64,000 nt of DNA from BOKV01 sp041739465. Lineage in GTDB: Bacteria; Pseudomonadota; Alphaproteobacteria; Rhizobiales; Rhizobiaceae. Numbering within the stretch: the stretch's first letter is position 1; each line of letters begins with the position of its first letter. A model generated the notes under the pieces. The model was not told the DNA's origin. It did not search any database and saw only the letters and a program-made list of their open reading frames with translations. Location: the NCBI GenBank assembly GCA_041739465.1, contig JBGSNX010000083.1:1-64000 (forward strand), read 5' to 3'. Of the stretch, positions 61,190-64,000 are shown piece by piece. A program made the position numbers and the translations under genes.

Positions 61190-61819
61190 TTATCCAACGA
61201 TGGCTGCTTCGGTTGCTTCGCGCATTTCGCTTTCGCTCACACCATCGGCCAGTTCGACGATCTTCAGCCCGCCCGGCACAACGTCCAACACACCCAGATT
61301 GGTAATGATGCGGTGGACGACCGCCTTGCCGGTCAACGGCAGTGTACAGGCTTTCAAGACCTTGGATTCGCCATGCTTTGACGTGTGATCCATCACGACA
61401 ACGACACGCTTGACGCCGGCGACAAGATCCATCGCCCCGCCCATGCCCTTTACCAGCTTGCCGGGGATCATCCAGTTGGCAAGGTCGCCTTCTTCCGAAA
61501 CTTCCATTGCGCCCAAGATCGCCATGGCGATCTTCCCGCCGCGGATCATCGCAAAGGACTGCGCACTGTCAAAGAACGCCGTCTGCGGCAGTTCGGTGAT
61601 CGTCTGCTTGCCGGCATTGATGAGGTCGGCATCTTCCTCGCCTTCATAAGGGAACGGACCCATGCCCAGCATTCCGTTTTCCGATTGCAGCGTCACTTCC
61701 ATTCCTTGCGGGATGTAGTTTGCCACCAAGGTCGGAATCCCGATGCCAAGGTTCACGTACATGCCGTCCTTGAGTTCCTTCGCCGCCTGAGCGGCCATCT
61801 GGTTGCGGTCCCATGCCAT
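61190..61819 (-). CDS. 3-oxoacid CoA-transferase subunit B
   Basis: A 209-residue subunit of a succinyl-CoA:3-ketoacid (SCOT/AtoA-type) CoA-transferase. The catalytic Glu is in LQSENGMLGMG near residue 48; GIPTLVANYIP and VVVMDHTSKHG are further signatures. With subunit A it moves CoA between succinyl-CoA and acetoacetate (ketone body use). It begins 13 bases after subunit A and is followed directly by the Mrp gene. Exact acyl specificity is inferred from family only. Confidence 0.92.
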   Translation of the reverse strand: MAWDRNQMAAQAAKELKDGMYVNLGIGIPTLVANYIPQGMEVTLQSENGMLGMGPFPYEGEEDADLINAGKQTITELPQTAFFDSAQSFAMIRGGKIAMAILGAMEVSEEGDLANWMIPGKLVKGMGGAMDLVAGVKRVVVVMDHTSKHGESKVLKACTLPLTGKAVVHRIITNLGVLDVVPGGLKIVELADGVSESEMREATEAAIVG

Positions 61820-61832
61820 TTTTCAAGCCTCC

Positions 61833-62531
61833 TTATGCGCGCTTGCGCACTGTGCGCTGTTCGATGCGTTTTTCGTGCTCACCCTGGATCAGCCGGTGCA
61901 CGTAAATGCCGGGCAGATGGATGCTGTCGGGATCAAGGCTGCCGAGTGGTACGATTTCCTCGACCTCGGCTACGCAAACCTTGCCGCAGGTGGCTGCAGG
62001 CGGATTGAAATTGCGGGCGGTCTTGCGGAAAATCAGATTGCCACTGGGATCGGCCTTCCAAGCTTTTACGATTGAAAGGTCAGCTACGATGCCGCGCTCC
62101 AGAATGTAGGTCTGGCCGTCAAATTCCTTGTGCTCCTTGCCATCGGCAATCACTGTTCCAGCGCCAGTACGGGTGTAAAAGCCGGGTATTCCTGCCCCGC
62201 CTGCCCGCATCCGTTCTGCAAGCGTGCCTTGCGGATTGAATTCCAGCTCAAGTTCGCCGGAAAGGTACTGCCGCATGAATTCGGCATTCTCTCCGACATA
62301 AGAAGATATCATCTTCTTCACCTGCCGCGTTTCCAGCAGCACGCCGAGGCCAAACCCGTCCACACCGGCATTGTTGGAAGCTACTGTCAGCCCCTTTGTT
62401 CCGGCATCGCGGATTGCGGCTATCAGCAATTCCGGAATGCCGCACAGGCCAAACCCGCCCGATGCGATGAACATGCCATCGAAAAGCAGTCCATCGAGCG
62501 CTGACTTGGCTGAATCATGAACCTTGTGCAT
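61833..62531 (-). CDS. 3-oxoacid CoA-transferase subunit A
   Basis: A 232-residue subunit partner of the gene downstream. FIASGGFGLCGIPELLIAAI (CoA-binding Gly-rich stretch) near residues 22-41, NNAGVDGFGLGVLL, GAGIPGFYTRTGAGT and EFNPQGTLAERMRAGGAG match AtoD/ScoA. The ATG at 62531 has GGGGATTTT upstream; the frame is open to 62567 but without a family-like start. It is the first gene of a minus-strand set, with tRNA and the photolyase fragment further upstream. Confidence 0.92.
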   Translation of the reverse strand: MHKVHDSAKSALDGLLFDGMFIASGGFGLCGIPELLIAAIRDAGTKGLTVASNNAGVDGFGLGVLLETRQVKKMISSYVGENAEFMRQYLSGELELEFNPQGTLAERMRAGGAGIPGFYTRTGAGTVIADGKEHKEFDGQTYILERGIVADLSIVKAWKADPSGNLIFRKTARNFNPPAATCGKVCVAEVEEIVPLGSLDPDSIHLPGIYVHRLIQGEHEKRIEQRTVRKRA

Positions 62532-62669
62532 GGTGTGAAAATCCCCGCTACAAATGCTTTGGCCCACAAACCGGTTTGTGCCCGGTTGGTACCCTGCGCG
62601 CTCTTTAGCAACAGCATGCGGTTGCGGGAAGCTGGATTCTTGTTGCGTCGCACAAAATTGAGGATGGCG

Positions 62670-62744
62670 GTGGGCCCGGAGGGCCTCAACCCCCCAACCA
62701 AGCGGTTATGAGCCGCCGGCTCTGACCATTGAGCTACAGGCCCG
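62670..62744 (-). tRNA. tRNA with CAT anticodon (Ile2- or Met-type), aberrant T-loop
   Basis: The minus strand folds into a cloverleaf: acceptor GGGCCTG with CGGGCCC, D-stem GCTC with GAGC, anticodon stem GGCGG with CCGCT around loop CTCATAA (anticodon CAT), T-stem GGGGG with CCCTC. C4-G69 and C5-G68 resemble lysidine-type tRNA-Ile2. The T-loop reads GTTGAGG instead of TTCGAGT-like, losing T54 and C56, and A73 is followed by CCG instead of CCA. It may be a decayed or unusual tRNA gene; the last two bases given belong to the CC. Confidence 0.7.
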
Positions 62745-62812
62745 CCAGATTGCCCGGCAAATGCCGGGTTCAAGGTGACGAATAACCGCTTTGCGCCGGT
62801 GCTGCAAAGCTG

Positions 62813-63142
62813 GTGCCCGACAATGGCGCCGCTATCGCTGCCGCCGCCCGCACGCAAATAGTCCGCAAAATCCAGGCCGATCAGTTGCAGGCCAATTCAC
62901 CGGACAATTTTGTCAGTTGGGCGGCGCGTGCTGGTGTTCGCCAAGTAGTCACGCCCTATGTTCCGATAGGTCCGTTGCGTGACTGGCTGCGGGAGGCTGA
63001 AGCGGCGCTTGCCAGACGGGACATCGTGGTTTGCAAATGGCAGCGTGGATGGGACAAGGCGATCTGGCCCCACGCCAGCAGCGGCTTTTTCAAGGTAAAA
63101 GACAAAATCCCGGTCATTTTGCAGGAGTTGGAACTGACATGA
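62813..63142 (+). CDS. C-terminal fragment of a photolyase/FAD-binding-type protein
   Basis: A 109-residue frame whose VVTPYVPIGPLRDWLREAE and CKWQRGWDKAIWPHASSGFFKVKDKIP resemble the C-terminus of photolyase-related proteins; a full member has roughly 450-500 residues. The in-frame stop at 62783-62785 leaves no room for the rest, and the tRNA gene lies 69 bases before the putative GTG start. So this looks like a 5'-truncated remnant, though expression as a small protein cannot be excluded. Its stop overlaps the DUF427 start by ATGA, a coupling that suggests the pair was once an intact operon. Family call is from memory of the motif, moderate. Confidence 0.5.
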   Translation: MPDNGAAIAAAARTQIVRKIQADQLQANSPDNFVSWAARAGVRQVVTPYVPIGPLRDWLREAEAALARRDIVVCKWQRGWDKAIWPHASSGFFKVKDKIPVILQELELT

Positions 63143-63612
63143 GCGAACTGCCACCTGAAAATGTGCAATCCTATCCTCGCCCGCCTCGTTTGGAGATGGT
63201 GCCGCACCGCATCACCATTCGCCTTGGCGGCGAATGGGTGGCAGATACAAGCTCGGCCCTGCGGGTTTTGGAAACCCACCATGCGCCGACTTATTATCTG
63301 CCAAGAAGCGATGTAAGCGCTTTACTGCGCCCGGTGGAGGGCAGCAGCTTTTGCGAGTGGAAGGGCGTTGCGCGCTACTTTGATGTGGCGGCCAAGGGTA
63401 TTGCCGTTCAGCGTGCTGCATGGAGCTATGACCAGCCAACCGCTGATTTTGCCGGACTTGCGGGATACATCGCATTTTATGCCGGAAAGATGGAAGGCGC
63501 CTGGGTGGGCAACACCCGGGTCATTCCACAGCCGGGCGATTTTTATGGCGGCTGGGTTACCCCCAACCTTGAGGGCCGCATCAAGGGTGCCCCTGGAACC
63601 GAATACTGGTGA
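63139..63612 (+). CDS. DUF427 domain protein
   Basis: A 157-residue protein with the DUF427 fold pattern: ITIRLGGEWVADTSSALRVLETH, PTYYLPRSDV, CEWKGVARYFDVAA, AWSYDQPTADFAGLAGYIAFY and the C-terminal GDFYGGWVTPNLEGRIKG. The family is widespread, its function unclear. GGAG lies about ten bases before the ATG at 63139, which overlaps the stop of the photolyase-like fragment (ATGA). No operon partner is seen downstream. Confidence 0.88.
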   Translation: MSELPPENVQSYPRPPRLEMVPHRITIRLGGEWVADTSSALRVLETHHAPTYYLPRSDVSALLRPVEGSSFCEWKGVARYFDVAAKGIAVQRAAWSYDQPTADFAGLAGYIAFYAGKMEGAWVGNTRVIPQPGDFYGGWVTPNLEGRIKGAPGTEYW

Positions 63613-64000
63613 GAGGAATGTTGGCACACAAAAAACGATGCAGCTTTTTGTGTTGTTGGGCGGCGAGTCCACGGCTTTAGCCCTATGAAGAGCCGCAGCA
63701 AGGTTCACCCGCGGCTGGCCGATGTCGAGCCGACAATGCGCGCTTAAGGGCCGGGCGGGCACCGCTTCGTACATGATGTCGATGCCTAACGAAACGAACA
63801 GCCAGTCATGGGGAATTTCTTGAAGCCGGACACGAAAGCTTCCGCTTCAAGCCAATCTCAGCCGCTGCGGCAAAGAAAAGGAAAAAGACCAATAGTGCCT
63901 TGGCGCAGACATGAACCAGAAAACAGAGTCTGGAAGTTGCTCACTCCTCAGCGAAAATTCCGGCTCAGTTCTGGTTGGGAATCACCAGCTTTGTGCTTCA
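63613..64000. other. End region without recognised gene
   Basis: No recognisable gene. CTTGAAGC and GCTTCAAG (63819-63826 with 63844-63851) form an inverted repeat. A plus-strand frame from ATG 63808 stays open to the window end (64 residues, Arg/Lys-rich, no Shine-Dalgarno seen), as does one from ATG 63911; either could be the start of a gene beyond the edge, but neither resembles a family I know. Confidence 0.4.

Overview
The window is high-GC, densely packed chromosomal DNA from an alphaproteobacterium, most likely of the Hyphomicrobiales (Rhizobiales). The clues are 5-aminolevulinate synthase (the C4 route to tetrapyrroles), a CobN-containing cobalamin locus, BtaA/BtaB betaine-lipid synthesis, an exact FNR/FixK-type box in front of hemA, and many ATGA-type stop/start overlaps. 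I see no insertion sequence, prophage or CRISPR array.

About 1-24.9 kb is a nearly complete cobalamin (B12) locus in several opposed operons. It runs cobT (cut by the window edge)-cobS-phosphatase (+); cobA-cobB-cobC-cobD (-); cbiD-cobK (+); a small membrane protein-cbiX-cobH-cobL-cobI-cbiG/cobJ-cobM (-); a riboswitch-headed hupE-cobU-cobW-cobN-cobO-DadA-like (-); and cobQ (-). The ring-contraction branch is mixed. CbiG (fused to CobJ) and CbiD are present, no CobG or CobF is seen, and both an early-type chelatase (His-rich CbiX) and the late chelatase subunit CobN are encoded.

25-34.3 kb holds BtaA/BtaB, a TIM-barrel isomerase-like protein, a DUF971 protein, an NAD(P)H-ferredoxin reductase, Dxs, an SH3 lipoprotein-like protein, and a probable sulfide/persulfide detoxification operon (metallo-beta-lactamase persulfide dioxygenase, DUF442 sulfurtransferase, 1-Cys peroxiredoxin). 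That operon lies behind a palindromic operator set inside a promoter.

34.3-45.5 kb is the most unusual part: two tandem paralogous ParA-like ATPases (the second with no standard start codon), a 1092-residue secreted tetraheme cytochrome with a DUF4384-like tail, a membrane flavocytochrome reductase, an OmpA-type peptidoglycan binder, a VanX-like D,D-dipeptidase overlapping a secreted caspase, and a second, divergent secreted caspase with an SH3 domain. Nearly all of these products are predicted to act outside the cytoplasm. This is my best candidate for an undescribed system.

45.7-64 kb holds dxr, hemA, a membrane class III cyclase, a Bcr/CflA-type MFS pump, the PBP1C/alpha-2-macroglobulin pair, an EamA exporter, Mrp/ApbC with a His-rich linker, a two-subunit 3-oxoacid CoA-transferase, a CAT-anticodon tRNA with an aberrant T-loop, a photolyase-like C-terminal fragment and a DUF427 protein. 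The last 390 bases hold nothing I can identify. All functions are read from motifs and context; no database search was run.
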